A stretch of DNA of 64,000 nt from Gulosibacter chungangensis (GTDB taxonomy: Bacteria; Actinomycetota; Actinomycetes; Actinomycetales; Microbacteriaceae), in the NCBI RefSeq assembly GCF_008831155.1, contig NZ_WBKB01000007.1, forward strand, positions 95,990-159,989. The letters are read 5' to 3'. Each line of letters opens with the position of its first letter. The first letter of the stretch is position 1. The position numbers and the translations under genes were made by a program. Positions 33,686 to 43,380 of the stretch are shown in pieces. Under the pieces are notes generated by a model. The model had not been told where the DNA came from. It saw only the letters and a program-made list of their open reading frames with translations, and did no database searches.

Positions 33686-36600
33686 CTATGCCTTTTCGAG
33701 CTTGATTTCGAGTGCCCCGTAGCTGTGCGGGATCGACGCGCGATCCGCTTCGGGGGCGAGTCCGTCGGTGATCGAGATTTCCGTCGCGAGCGTCTCGTTC
33801 GCGATCAGTTCGGACTGCGACTGCAGCGCCGCAAGCGATGCCTCATCAGTTGCCAATGCCAGGTGGATGCGGTCGCTCACCTCGAGACCGGCGGCCTTGC
33901 GTGCATCCTGCACGGCGCGAATTGCGTCGCGAGCCGCACCTTCAGCTGCAAGCACCGCGGTGACCTCCGTGTCGAGCACGAGGATGCCGCCGTTCGACAG
34001 CAGTCCGAGCACATCACTGCCCTGCTCACCGCTGACCTGCAGATCGACTTCGTACTCTCCCGGTTCCAGCGCGATGCCGCCTGCGACGACCTGGCCGTCG
34101 ATCTCCGACCAATCACCGGTCTTCGAGGCCTTGATCGCCTGCTGTACCTGCTTGCCGATACGGGGGCCCGCGGCACGGGCGTTGACGCGCAGCACGCGCG
34201 CAACCCCGTACTTCGAGGCGGCTTCCTCGGTACGCTCCTGCAGCAGCACCTCGCGCACATTCAGCTCGTCGCCGATGATCGATGCGAAATCCTTCAGCTC
34301 CGCGGCACCGTTCACGAGCACCGTGAGCTTGCCTAGTGGCAGGCGCACCCGCAGGTGGTGCTGTTTGCGCAGGCTCTGACCGGCCGAGACAATGTCGCGC
34401 ACCGTGTCCATCGATGCCACGAGGGACTCATCGGCCGGATAGTCGGCAGCATCCGGGAAGTCGGCCAGGTGCACCGAGCGCTCGCCCGTCAAGCCCCGCC
34501 ACACCGTCTCGGTGGTAAACGGTGCCAGGGGTGCGGCCAAGCGGCAGACCGTCTCCAGCACGGTGTACAGCGTGTCGAAGGCTTCCCGGCCGGCCTCGGA
34601 AGCTTCGCCCTGCGCATCCGTCGTACCCACCCAGAAGCGGTCCCGCGAGCGACGTACGTACCAGTTGGTGAGCACGTCGGCAAAGTCGCGCAGCCGCGCG
34701 GTGGCGTTGGATGCATCCAGTGCCTCGAGATCGCTCGTGACAGCCACCACGGTCTCCCGCAGTTTCGCGAGAATATAGCGGTCGAGGAGGTTCTTCGAGT
34801 CGGTGCGGAACTGCGCCTGATAGCCGGAATTTTCCGGACCATTCGCGGTATTGGCGTAGGTCGTAAAGAAGTAATAGGTCGACCACAGCGGCAGCAGGAA
34901 CTGGCGCGTGGATTCGCGAATTCCTTCTTCGGTCACGATGAGGTTACCGCCGCGCAGCACTGAGCTCGACAGCAGGAACCAGCGCATCGCATCCGAACCG
35001 TCGCGATCGAAGACCTCGTTCACATCCGGGTAGTTGCGCAGCGATTTCGACATCTTGCGCCCGTCGGAGCCGAGCACGATGCCGTGCGAAACCACCCGCT
35101 TATAGGCGGGCCGGTGAAATAGCGGGGTCGACAGCGCGTGCATCACATAGAACCAACCGCGAGTCTGACCAATGTACTCGACGATGAAGTCAGCCGGCGA
35201 ATGCGAGTCGAACCAGTCGCGGTTCTCGAAGGGGTAATGCACCTGCGCGAAGGGCATCGAGCCGGAGTCAAACCACACGTCGAGGACGTCTTCAATGCGG
35301 CGCATCGTGGACTTCCCCGTCGGGTCGTCAGGGTTAGGGCGGGTGAGCTCATCAATGAACGGACGGTGGAGGTCCGTGACCTTCACCCCGAAGTCGCGCT
35401 CGAGTTCCTCGATCGAACCGTAGACATCCACGCGCGGGTAGTTGGGGTCATCGCTCTTCCACACCGGGATCGGGCTACCCCAGTAACGGTTGCGCGAAAT
35501 CGACCAGTCGCGAGCGCCCTCAAGCCATTTACCGAACTGCCCGTACTTCACGTTCTCGGGCACCCACTCGATCTGCTCATTGAGCTCGATCATCTCGTCC
35601 CGATAGTCAACGACCTTCACAAACCAGCTCGAGACCGCCTTATAGATGAGCGGTTCTTTGCATCGCCAGCAGTGAGGATAGGAGTGCTCATAGGACTTCT
35701 GCTGCAGCAGGCGCCCATCTGCCTTCAGCAGTTGGATGAGTGGCCGGTTCGCTTCAAACACCTGCATACCAGCGACCGGCTCGATGGCGTCGAGGAAGCG
35801 ACCACCCGCATCCACCGAGAGGATGGTTGGGATGCCCGCGGCGTCCCCAACGATCTTGTCGTCTTCACCATAGGCCGGGGCCTGGTGGACGACACCGGTA
35901 CCATCGGTGGTCGTGACGTAGTCAGCGACGAGGATCTGCCAGGCGTTTTCGGTGCCGAAGGCCTCGGTGTCGGTGTAGAAATCCCACAGCGGTTCGTATC
36001 GGACGCCCTCAAGCTCGTGTCCGGAGAAGGTCCGCTCGATCGCTTCGGTAGCTGCCTCGGCGGATTCGTAGCCAAGATCCTTGGCATATTCGCCAAGGCG
36101 AGCAACCGCGAGAAGATACTTCGTCTCGCCCGCTACGCCACCGTCTGCAGCACCCTTCGGGCCCGCAGCAACAACCGCATAGGCCACCGCCGGCCCAACC
36201 GCGAGCGCGAGGTTCGTCGGGAGGGTCCACGGGGTGGTCGTCCAGGCGAGGGTGCGCACACCGGTAAGCCCCAGGGCATCCGCCTTCTCACCGGTGAGTG
36301 GGAAGGTGACCGTGGCAGTGTTGTCTTGGCGCATCTGATAGACGTCATCGTCCATGCGCAATTCGTGATTCGACAGCGGGGTCTCATCGTTCCAGCAGTA
36401 GGGCAGCACTCGGAAGCCCTCATAGGCAAGGCCCTGATCATAGAGCGTCTTGAACGCCCAGATCACCGACTCCATGTAGTTGATGTCGAGAGTTTGATAG
36501 CCGTTTTCGAAGTCAACCCAGCGGCCCTGACGCTCGACGTAATCGCGCCATTCCTGCGTGTAGCGAAGCACCGACTCCTTGGCGGCGGCGTTGAAATTGC

Positions 36601-36970
36601 CGATGCCCATGTCTTCGATCTCTTCTTTCGTAGAGATCCCGAGTTGCTTCATAGCTTCAAGTTCGGCGGGCAGACCGTGGGTGTCCCAACCGAAGACGCG
36701 CTTGACTTGTTTGCCGCGCATGGTGTTGAAGCGAGGGAAGACATCCTTCGCATAACCCGTGAGCAGGTGACCGTAGTGCGGCAGGCCGTTCGCGAATGGC
36801 GGGCCGTCGTAGAAGACCCACTCTTCGGCACCTTCGCGCTGGTCAATCGACTCCTGGAAGGTGTTGTCCTTTCGCCAAAACTCGAGCACGTGCTCTTCGA
36901 GGTTCGGGAACGAGGGGCTGGCCGGTACGGCATCGGCCCCGGGGCCGAAGGCGGACTTCGGATAGGACAT
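33686..36970 (-). CDS. ileS: Isoleucyl-tRNA synthetase
   Basis: A 1094-residue class I synthetase of the long, eukaryote-like IleS type. HYGH at residues 65-68 is the HIGH motif, KMSKS is at 639-643, and the editing domain lies between ([14 protein letters not shown] region, here [18 protein letters not shown]). The C-terminal anticodon-binding and tail domains are complete. The ATG at 36970 follows AGGAG by 8-10 nt; the open frame runs on upstream only because it crosses the T-box leader. folC follows after 2 nt. Confidence 0.97.
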   Translation of the reverse strand: MSYPKSAFGPGADAVPASPSFPNLEEHVLEFWRKDNTFQESIDQREGAEEWVFYDGPPFANGLPHYGHLLTGYAKDVFPRFNTMRGKQVKRVFGWDTHGLPAELEAMKQLGISTKEEIEDMGIGNFNAAAKESVLRYTQEWRDYVERQGRWVDFENGYQTLDINYMESVIWAFKTLYDQGLAYEGFRVLPYCWNDETPLSNHELRMDDDVYQMRQDNTATVTFPLTGEKADALGLTGVRTLAWTTTPWTLPTNLALAVGPAVAYAVVAAGPKGAADGGVAGETKYLLAVARLGEYAKDLGYESAEAATEAIERTFSGHELEGVRYEPLWDFYTDTEAFGTENAWQILVADYVTTTDGTGVVHQAPAYGEDDKIVGDAAGIPTILSVDAGGRFLDAIEPVAGMQVFEANRPLIQLLKADGRLLQQKSYEHSYPHCWRCKEPLIYKAVSSWFVKVVDYRDEMIELNEQIEWVPENVKYGQFGKWLEGARDWSISRNRYWGSPIPVWKSDDPNYPRVDVYGSIEELERDFGVKVTDLHRPFIDELTRPNPDDPTGKSTMRRIEDVLDVWFDSGSMPFAQVHYPFENRDWFDSHSPADFIVEYIGQTRGWFYVMHALSTPLFHRPAYKRVVSHGIVLGSDGRKMSKSLRNYPDVNEVFDRDGSDAMRWFLLSSSVLRGGNLIVTEEGIRESTRQFLLPLWSTYYFFTTYANTANGPENSGYQAQFRTDSKNLLDRYILAKLRETVVAVTSDLEALDASNATARLRDFADVLTNWYVRRSRDRFWVGTTDAQGEASEAGREAFDTLYTVLETVCRLAAPLAPFTTETVWRGLTGERSVHLADFPDAADYPADESLVASMDTVRDIVSAGQSLRKQHHLRVRLPLGKLTVLVNGAAELKDFASIIGDELNVREVLLQERTEEAASKYGVARVLRVNARAAGPRIGKQVQQAIKASKTGDWSEIDGQVVAGGIALEPGEYEVDLQVSGEQGSDVLGLLSNGGILVLDTEVTAVLAAEGAARDAIRAVQDARKAAGLEVSDRIHLALATDEASLAALQSQSELIANETLATEISITDGLAPEADRASIPHSYGALEIKLEKA

Positions 36971-37165
36971 GTGGTGATCTCCTGGAGATTTACGGCTCGT
37001 TGTCTGGTTCAGGGACGCTTTCGCGCGGTACCACCCCGATTGCAACCCGCGAGGATCACCACTCGTTGTTCGCTGTGACGGGCGACCCCGTTCGGTTCTA
37101 CTGGGCGCGCTTGCGCGTGCCGTTCTTCCGAAGACTCCCCGTTGATGGCGGATCATCGTCAATGC
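36971..37165 (-). promoter_or_regulatory. Translational T-box riboswitch of ileS
   Basis: The minus-strand leader holds the T-box bulge sequence GGGGTGGTACCGCG (37037-37024), whose UGGU would pair with the NCCA end of uncharged tRNA. A short stem I candidate GATG-ATCCGC-CATC (37157-37144) shows AUC, an isoleucine codon, in its loop (37153-37151). The 9-mer GTGGTGATC (37062-37054) is the exact complement of GATCACCAC (36979-36971) between the ribosome binding site and the ATG, so it can hide the start. CGCGG before and CCGCG inside the T-box can form the competing antisequestrator. Actinobacterial ileS genes are known for T-boxes of this kind. Confidence 0.85.
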
Positions 37166-37393
37166 CTCAATGCTACCGCCGTTCCACGAACCTTGAAACC
37201 TCCCGCTGCCGCGTCCGCGAGGCTGACAGCGAACAGCCGCGCGGCAGGATGGGTGGCGCAGCCCACGACCTCGATCCGTGTCAAAAAAGTGCACGCACGG
37301 AGGCGACACGCGACGACACGCCGCAGCAGCCCGCATCCCATGCACTTTTCCGACAGGCCACACTGGGGCCGGCGCACAAGCCAGCGCCGGGTG

Positions 37394-38014
37394 CTACCAG
37401 TCCCTGCCGAGGGCAGCTTCGAGGTAGGCGGTGAGCGGTGGGCGGCCGATCCCGGCCGCGGCCCACTCGAGAATTGCGGTGAGGGTGCCCGAGGCGAGGG
37501 CGGATGCGCGGATGCGCTGGATCGACGCCGACAGGTTCTGGGCATCTGCAGCTACTGCGGCCTTGGCGTCGCTGCCGATCTCGGCGCTGGTGCCCGTCTC
37601 GGTGTCATTCTCGGCGCCCGTGGCGAGAGGAGCAAGTGACGGCCCGCGCCGAAGCAGCGCGGCCAACCGGGCCGCACGCGAGACCGAAGACTCCTCTGCC
37701 GCATCCCGCGCGCCCATCGTGTCGATATAGGTGAGCGCGGTCGGCGGACCGATCTCTTCCAGCCGCGACACGAATTCGCGCAGACTCGTTGCCGATTCCA
37801 GCGCCACATCGACATTGCGCCACAGCACATCGGCCTTGGAAGCGAAGTAGTTAAAGAAAGAGGAACGGCTCACGCCGGCGCGCTGCGCAATATCGCTGGC
37901 GGAAACCTTGTCCCAACCTTGTTCAAAGGCGAGTTCACAGGCCGCCTCTTCGAGCGCAGCGTGACTCGATGCGGCGGGGCGCCCCGCGCCAGATTTGCCC
38001 TTGGCGGCAGACAT
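37394..38014 (-). CDS. TetR family transcriptional regulator
   Basis: A 206-residue TetR-type regulator. The helix-turn-helix is at about residues 37-58 (SASDIAQRAGVSRSSFFNYF), after a Lys/Gly-rich N-terminus. The ligand domain is Ala-rich with no recognisable pocket. ATG 38014 has GGGAGGA 6-8 nt upstream; an in-frame start at 38065 would add 17 residues across the upstream palindrome. No obvious target gene is coupled to it. It may control itself through the dyad at 38034-38084. The T-box leader of ileS lies 229 nt beyond its stop, on the same strand upstream of ileS. Confidence 0.9.
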   Translation of the reverse strand: MSAAKGKSGAGRPAASSHAALEEAACELAFEQGWDKVSASDIAQRAGVSRSSFFNYFASKADVLWRNVDVALESATSLREFVSRLEEIGPPTALTYIDTMGARDAAEESSVSRAARLAALLRRGPSLAPLATGAENDTETGTSAEIGSDAKAAVAADAQNLSASIQRIRASALASGTLTAILEWAAAGIGRPPLTAYLEAALGRDW

Positions 38015-38033
38015 GTAGTTCCTCCCAGCACGC

Positions 38034-38084
38034 CAAGACCCGACGTGCGAATGATAAGCACTCATTCTGACACGTCGGGTCTTG
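38034..38084. repeat. Long inverted repeat between the TetR and DUF4097 genes
   Basis: Perfect 14-bp outer arms (CAAGACCCGACGTG at 38034-38047, CACGTCGGGTCTTG at 38071-38084) enclose inner 6-bp arms GAATGA (38049-38054) and TCATTC (38062-38067). It lies 20 nt upstream of the TetR start and 24 nt after the DUF4097 stop. It can act both as terminator of the two-component operon and, through the inner AATGA-n7-TCATT dyad, as TetR operator. Confidence 0.65.
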
Positions 38085-38108
38085 GTCTGGGTTTGTCCAG
38101 CAAGCGTT

Positions 38109-39152
38109 TTAGTAGAAGGTCACGTTCCTCATATCAACCAAAATCAGTACCTGTGGGGCATCCGCTCCCCCGTCGACCTGATATCCGGCATCCTCTGCCG
38201 CAGCAACAACATTCAGCGGCGCATCGAGTGCAATCGGTACCTGCGGAATATCGAGCTCAACATTCCCGATATTCGTTTCAATGCGAGTCTCCCGCGGCAT
38301 CGATTCCACGAAGTGAATGTGTCCGTCGCCCATATCAAAGGTGAAGTCAGCCCGGTCGGTCACATTGCCCTCGAAGGTAAAGCTACCGATACCGACTTCG
38401 GCGGTGAGCGACTCGAAGGCGCCGGTGGCCAAGACGTCTCCCGTACCGGCATCAATCGTGGCGTTACCACCGCCCTCGCTGAGCACGATGCTGCCGACTC
38501 CGGACGAGAATTCGCCAGTATTGAAGGTGTTGTTGACGTACAGGATGCCCGTGCCGACTTCAGCGTGAATATCGCGCAGCTCGCCGTTGATGGTCACCTC
38601 ACCGACACCGAGCTCAATATTCACATCGATATTTCCTTCAAGTTCGGAGGGCAGGGTCAGCACGCCCTCGAGCTCGCGATCCTGCCACCAGTTGGGCCCA
38701 CCGTTGAACCAGGAACCATCGTTGCGAGCTTGAAGTACAACTTCGGAGCCGGTATTCGTCAGCGTCATGGGCACTTCCCCACCGCGAGAAAACCCGGTGA
38801 CCTCGAGGTTAGCTTCCTCGGTCGCATCGCTGAAGTTGATTTCGACGTTGCCGTAACTGACATCCACGCGAAGGCTTTCGGCCGCTGCCACAGAGGTCTG
38901 TGCATCCACCGATTTGATCGAGCCCTGCCAGATTCCGGTAACGACCGTCCAGCCGAAGAGACTGATGAGCAAGATGGAGCCCACCACGGTTGCAAGGATC
39001 CCAACCCACGCGTGCCGTCGCTCCGGTTTCGGCGCTTCACCATCGGAGTGGCTCGGCTCTGCCGGTGGCGTCGGCATGTTCCCGCCGGGGTTCTCGCCTT
39101 CTTGGCCGAGAGGTTCGTAGGGCAGCGTGTCGTATTGTTCGGTCGCGTTCAT
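38109..39152 (-). CDS. Membrane-anchored DUF4097 beta-repeat protein
   Basis: A 347-residue protein with a Pro/Glu-rich cytoplasmic N-terminus, one membrane helix at about residues 48-72, and an outside domain of repeating short beta strands typical of DUF4097 (repeats such as GVGEVTINGEL, EVGTGILYVNN, GVGSIVLSEGGG, GTGDVLATG). Such proteins often stand with cell-envelope stress two-component systems. Its ATG overlaps the stop of the response regulator gene by four bases (ATGA), so it belongs to the kinase-regulator operon. Confidence 0.85.
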   Translation of the reverse strand: MNATEQYDTLPYEPLGQEGENPGGNMPTPPAEPSHSDGEAPKPERRHAWVGILATVVGSILLISLFGWTVVTGIWQGSIKSVDAQTSVAAAESLRVDVSYGNVEINFSDATEEANLEVTGFSRGGEVPMTLTNTGSEVVLQARNDGSWFNGGPNWWQDRELEGVLTLPSELEGNIDVNIELGVGEVTINGELRDIHAEVGTGILYVNNTFNTGEFSSGVGSIVLSEGGGNATIDAGTGDVLATGAFESLTAEVGIGSFTFEGNVTDRADFTFDMGDGHIHFVESMPRETRIETNIGNVELDIPQVPIALDAPLNVVAAAEDAGYQVDGGADAPQVLILVDMRNVTFY

Positions 39153-39820
39153 CGCGCGCCTCCTGATTCGTCGATCTCGACACCGAGATATGCGAGGACC
39201 GCCAGCACCCGACGGTTTCCGCCGGTCTCAGCACCGAGTCCAAGCTTTTGGAATACCTGCGAGATGTGTTTTTCGACGGAGCCCTCAGAGATATAGAGCT
39301 GGGATGCGATGGCCGCGTTGGATTTACCCTCGGCCATGAGCCCAAGTACGGTGCGCTCTCGCTCGGTCAAAGCATCCAATTGCGAGTCGCGTGAGCGACG
39401 CCCGAGCAGCTGGCCCACTACCTCGGGGTCAAGGACCGTGCCACCTTCGGCGACCTGCTCGATCGAGTCGAGGAACTCGGCGACGTCAGCCACGCGATCC
39501 TTGAGCAGGTATCCGAGTGCGCCCTTGCTGCGGGCGATGAGCTCGGTCGCATAGCGCTCTTCCACGTACTGCGAGAGCACGAGGATCGGGAGCCCCGGAT
39601 TCTCATCACGCAAGGCCATCGCCGCGCGCACCCCCTCATCGGTAAATGTGGGTGGTAGGCGCACATCGAGGAGCACGAGGTCAGGCCCTGTCTCAGCAAC
39701 CTTGGTCTGCAATTCGACTGCGTCGGGGAGGGATGCGACTACCTCGTGGCCTTCATCGCTCACGAGGCGGCCGAGGCCCGCTCGCAGTAGGGCGTTGTCT
39801 TCACAGATCACAATGCGCAT
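39149..39820 (-). CDS. NarL/LuxR-type response regulator
   Basis: A 223-residue response regulator. The receiver domain carries E7-D8, phospho-acceptor D52 (LLDVRLPP) and K107 in the GYLLKDRV segment; the C-terminal LuxR-type helix-turn-helix covers about 152-215 (LTERERTVLGLMAEGKSNAA, IASQLYISEGSVEKHIS). Partner of the kinase encoded just upstream, with which it overlaps by 13 nt, and of the DUF4097 protein downstream. Confidence 0.95.
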   Translation of the reverse strand: MRIVICEDNALLRAGLGRLVSDEGHEVVASLPDAVELQTKVAETGPDLVLLDVRLPPTFTDEGVRAAMALRDENPGLPILVLSQYVEERYATELIARSKGALGYLLKDRVADVAEFLDSIEQVAEGGTVLDPEVVGQLLGRRSRDSQLDALTERERTVLGLMAEGKSNAAIASQLYISEGSVEKHISQVFQKLGLGAETGGNRRVLAVLAYLGVEIDESGGAR

Positions 39821-41037
39821 GGCACGCTCACCTCAATTACGGTCGGTCCGCCCTCGGGGCTGGAGAAGTTGTAGCTGCCGCCGACTGCGGTCACGCGATT
39901 GATAACACCGTCGATCCCACCGCCGGGACTGCGGTGTGCACCACCGCGGCCATTGTCCTCAATGTGTGCGAACAAGTAGCCATTTTCTTCGTGGATGCGC
40001 GCCACGATCTTCGTGGCATTCGCATGCTTCGCGGCATTCGCGAGGGCCTCTGCCACGGCAAAGTACATGGTTGCCTCCGAGCGGTCGCTATAGCGGTTCG
40101 GCAGGTTCACTTGAATGTCCACCGGAATCACACTGCGTCCGATCAAGGCCGAGAGGGCCGCATCCAAGCCGCGATCTTGCAGGACGGCTGGCTGGAAGCC
40201 ACGCACAAGCTGACGTAGTTCCGCCACCGCGGTCATCGTTGATTCCCGTGCTTCGTCGATGAGTTCGCCCACGCGTTCGGGATCCGTGTCGAGCTTGCGA
40301 CGTGCCATACCGAGGGTCATCCCCACCGCAACGAGCCGGGGTTGGACGCCGTCGTGCAGGTCGCGTTCGATGCGCGCGCGTTCGATATCGGCGGCCGAAA
40401 TCGCCTGTTGGCGGTGCTGCGACTGCGTGCGGGCCTCAGTGCGAAGTTCTGCTTCGCGGCTCGGGACGAGCAGCTGCTTAGACAGTGCTCGATGGGCGAT
40501 TGCGAGCCCCACGATCAGGGCGCTGCCGAAGAGGATAAGTCCCACACCGAGCAAGAGCGCCACCCAGCTCGGCTGCTCACCAAGCCAGAAATTACCCAAT
40601 AGATAGGTACTGCCTTGCAGCGGGGCGAAGAGCCAGGCGATGCCGGTGGCTACCCAATGAAGGCAGAACACGGTGATCAGACCGAGCAGTGATACAAGCG
40701 AGCCGTGCAAAATGCCGATCCAGGTTCGCGAGTCGGCCCACTGCAGCGCGAGGGTGTGGAGGAACTTCCAGCCGTCGGTGCGGGGTGACGTGCGAAATTC
40801 GTGGTGCGGGATGTTGAGATCGAAGGTCCATCCGGCGCGCGCCTCTTCGAAGCGAGCGAGGAGGTACATGGTCAGCCCGAGCACCGCAAACACCACGACC
40901 CCGAGCAAGAAAGCGAACAGGAGCCCGATACCGGTGGCCACGGCGCCGATGAACAGAGTGAACATCGGTATACAGAGGACGCCGTAGAGCACCAGCTGCG
41001 GAATCGCCGCTGTGATTTGAAGTGCTTTGGTTTTCAT
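39808..41037 (-). CDS. Sensor histidine kinase (HisKA_3, NarX/LiaS-like)
   Basis: A 409-residue membrane kinase. Residues 1-60 and 105-182 hold two pairs of membrane helices with an internal soluble segment, as in the putative-sensor group of actinobacterial kinases. The dimerisation helix has ERARIERDLHDGVQPRLV with phospho-acceptor H228. The ATP-binding domain has AVAEALANAAKHANA (N box) and HIEDNGRGG (G1). With the following regulator it forms a complete two-component system; the DUF4097 partner hints at envelope sensing. No signal can be named. Confidence 0.94.
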   Translation of the reverse strand: MKTKALQITAAIPQLVLYGVLCIPMFTLFIGAVATGIGLLFAFLLGVVVFAVLGLTMYLLARFEEARAGWTFDLNIPHHEFRTSPRTDGWKFLHTLALQWADSRTWIGILHGSLVSLLGLITVFCLHWVATGIAWLFAPLQGSTYLLGNFWLGEQPSWVALLLGVGLILFGSALIVGLAIAHRALSKQLLVPSREAELRTEARTQSQHRQQAISAADIERARIERDLHDGVQPRLVAVGMTLGMARRKLDTDPERVGELIDEARESTMTAVAELRQLVRGFQPAVLQDRGLDAALSALIGRSVIPVDIQVNLPNRYSDRSEATMYFAVAEALANAAKHANATKIVARIHEENGYLFAHIEDNGRGGAHRSPGGGIDGVINRVTAVGGSYNFSSPEGGPTVIEVSVPCAL

Positions 41038-41310
41038 GCTTTCAAGCTACGCGGCCGGGAGCCTCGAAACGACGCTGCTGACCGGAGCGCTTCTGGGGGT
41101 TTTCCCCGGAAGTTTGTTCCCGGGAAGCTTCAGCACTCGCGGTTTCTGCCTGACGAGTGTGCAGTTGAAGCAAAAGTTACTCGTGAGGTCTCGCTTGGCG
41201 GCTATCAAAATCCCGCCTCCCGGACACTCCTACTCGGCAGTGATGTTGTCCGAACATGACATATGACCGCATTACTCATGGAATACTGTGGAGGCAACAA
41301 ACAATTCACC

Positions 41311-41337
41311 GAACCTTTTTCCATGTGTTAAAGGTTC
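41311..41337. repeat. Inverted repeat in the upstream region of pckG
   Basis: GAACCTTT (41311-41318) and AAAGGTTC (41330-41337) form a perfect 8-bp dyad around an 11-nt spacer, 48 nt before the pckG start. The whole 348-nt gap between the divergent kinase and pckG genes shows no gene. The dyad may be a repressor site or a leader hairpin. Confidence 0.45.
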
Positions 41338-41385
41338 CAGGGCTGATAGCTCCATCCATACCGAAGACGTGAAAGCAGCTGCGCA

Positions 41386-43221
41386 ATGACCTCACCCTCG
41401 CCCGTGAACGCTACTGACATCCCACAGTTGTCCGAAAATGCGGAAGTCAATGCTTGGGTGGTGAACACCGCAGAGCTGACCCAGCCCGCTCGAGTGGTCT
41501 GGTGTGACGGTAGTGACGAGGAATATAACCGTCTCGCGGAAGAGATGGTCGAGGCTGGCACGCTCATTCGTCTCAACCCCGAAAAGCGCCCCAACTCTTT
41601 CCTCGCCCGCTCCGACGCCGCGGATGTCGCGCGTGTCGAGTCGCGTACCTTCATCTGCTCACAGCGGGAAGAGGACGCCGGCCCCACGAACCACTGGCGC
41701 GCGCCCGACGCTATGCGTGCCGAACTGCAGCCCCTGCTTGAGGGTTCTATGCGGGGCCGCACTATGTACGTGGTGCCCTTCGCCATGGGCCCGCTCGGCG
41801 GCAAGATCACTCAGTACGGCATCGAGATCACTGACTCGCCCTACGTCGTACTTTCGATGGCGCTCATGACCCGTTCGGGTAACGCCACGCTCCAGTACAT
41901 TAAGCCCGGTGCTCAGTGGGTCAAGGCCCTTCACACCGTTGGCTACCCGCTGGTAGATGCCGAGGGCAACGAGCGTCCGGATGTTGCTTGGCCTTGCAAC
42001 GACGATAAGTACATCACGCACTTTCCCGAGGACCGCGAAATCATCTCTTACGGTTCCGGTTACGGCGGGAACGCCCTTCTCGGCAAGAAGTGCTTCGCAC
42101 TGCGCATCGCTTCGGCAATGGCGCGCGACGAAGGCTGGATGGCCGAGCACATGCTGCTCATCCAGGCCACCAACCCTGAGGGTAAGAAGTTCACGATCAC
42201 CGGCGCTTTCCCCTCGGCAACCGGTAAGACGAACCTGGCGATGATGCGCCCGAAGCTCGACGGCTGGCAGGTCGAAACGCTCGGCGATGACATCGCTTGG
42301 ATGCGTCCCGGCGATGACGGGCGCCTCTACGCGATCAACCCCGAGTTTGGGTTCTTCGGCGTCGCCCCCGGAACTGGCTACTCCACGAACCCGGTCGCGA
42401 TGGAAACCATCACCAAAAACACGATCTTCACGAACGTGGCACTCACCGATGACGGCGACGTGTGGTGGGAGGGCATGACCGATGAGGCACCCGCACACCT
42501 CATCGACTGGCAGGGCAATGATTGGACGCCCGACTCAGAAACCCCGGCAGCTCACCCGAACGCACGCTTCACCGTGCGCGCCGAGCAGTGCCCAACCATC
42601 TCTGACGACTGGCAGGCAGCAGATGGCGTGCCCGTGGACATCATCCTCTTCGGTGGCCGCCGCCGCACCAATGTGCCCCTCGTCTACCAGTCGAAGAACT
42701 GGGAACACGGTTGCTTCCTCGGCGCGACGCTCGGCTCCGAGCGCACCGCCGCGGCAGAGGGCAAGATTGGCGAACTTCGTCGCGACCCCTTCGCGATGCA
42801 GCCCTTCACCGGTTACCACATGGCCGACTACTGGGGTCACTGGCTGGAGATGGGTGAGAAGCTTGGTGACAAGGCACCCGCTATCTTCCAGGTGAACTGG
42901 TTCCGCCGCGGTGAAGACGGTTCCTTCCTGTGGCCAGGCTTTGGCGAGAACATTCGCGCGATCGAATGGGCGACCCAGCGTGTGGACGGGAAGCTCGACG
43001 CCATCCAGCAGCCGATCGGTAACCTGCCAAAGGTCGAAGACATTGACGTCGAAGGGCTCGACATCGACCAGGCCACGCTTGAGGCAATCTTCGATGTACC
43101 GGCCGAAGGCTGGCTCGCTGAGCTCGATGACACCGAGAACTACTTCGCCGAGATCGGCGAGAAGGTTCCGGCGCAGCTCCACGAGCAGCTGAAGCAGGTC
43201 CGCGAGGGCTTCAGCAAGTAG
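41386..43221 (+). CDS. pckG: Phosphoenolpyruvate carboxykinase (GTP)
   Basis: A 611-residue GTP-dependent PEP carboxykinase that turns oxaloacetate into PEP for gluconeogenesis. Visible features: the PEP-binding region with [16 protein letters not shown], the metal ligand stretch [18 protein letters not shown], the P-loop [15 protein letters not shown] at about residues 273-287, and [15 protein letters not shown]. In most GTP enzymes the P-loop reads FPSACGKTN with a reactive Cys; here that position is Thr279. Length and C-terminal [19 protein letters not shown] are normal. A strong terminator follows. Confidence 0.96.
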   Translation: MTSPSPVNATDIPQLSENAEVNAWVVNTAELTQPARVVWCDGSDEEYNRLAEEMVEAGTLIRLNPEKRPNSFLARSDAADVARVESRTFICSQREEDAGPTNHWRAPDAMRAELQPLLEGSMRGRTMYVVPFAMGPLGGKITQYGIEITDSPYVVLSMALMTRSGNATLQYIKPGAQWVKALHTVGYPLVDAEGNERPDVAWPCNDDKYITHFPEDREIISYGSGYGGNALLGKKCFALRIASAMARDEGWMAEHMLLIQATNPEGKKFTITGAFPSATGKTNLAMMRPKLDGWQVETLGDDIAWMRPGDDGRLYAINPEFGFFGVAPGTGYSTNPVAMETITKNTIFTNVALTDDGDVWWEGMTDEAPAHLIDWQGNDWTPDSETPAAHPNARFTVRAEQCPTISDDWQAADGVPVDIILFGGRRRTNVPLVYQSKNWEHGCFLGATLGSERTAAAEGKIGELRRDPFAMQPFTGYHMADYWGHWLEMGEKLGDKAPAIFQVNWFRRGEDGSFLWPGFGENIRAIEWATQRVDGKLDAIQQPIGNLPKVEDIDVEGLDIDQATLEAIFDVPAEGWLAELDDTENYFAEIGEKVPAQLHEQLKQVREGFSK

Positions 43222-43237
43222 CCAGCGCACCACTTTG

Positions 43238-43277
43238 CCGCGGGGTCTTTCGGTTTCGAAAGACCCCGCGGTTTTTT
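43238..43277 (+). terminator. Intrinsic terminator of pckG
   Basis: A perfect 15-bp stem (43238-43252 with 43257-43271, arms CCGCGGGGTCTTTCG and its complement) around a GTTT loop is followed by six T (43272-43277). This is the clearest classical terminator in the window. Confidence 0.92.
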
Positions 43278-43380
43278 GCGGGACTCCGGCTGAGCGGCCT
43301 GCGAGGTAAATACACCTCGAAGGGCCGCATACGGGAGCGGCGCAAAATGCCGCCACCCAGAATCCAAGTAGCATTGCGCC

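Noticed and set aside
35138..37078. 646-codon open frame antisense to ileS
   Set aside because: It mirrors the ileS codon pattern, as is common in GC-rich genes; the translation is His/Arg-rich with no domain.
36971..37363. N-terminal extension of IleS by 131 residues
   Set aside because: This stretch is the T-box leader; a normal ribosome binding site and ATG at 36970 give the standard protein.
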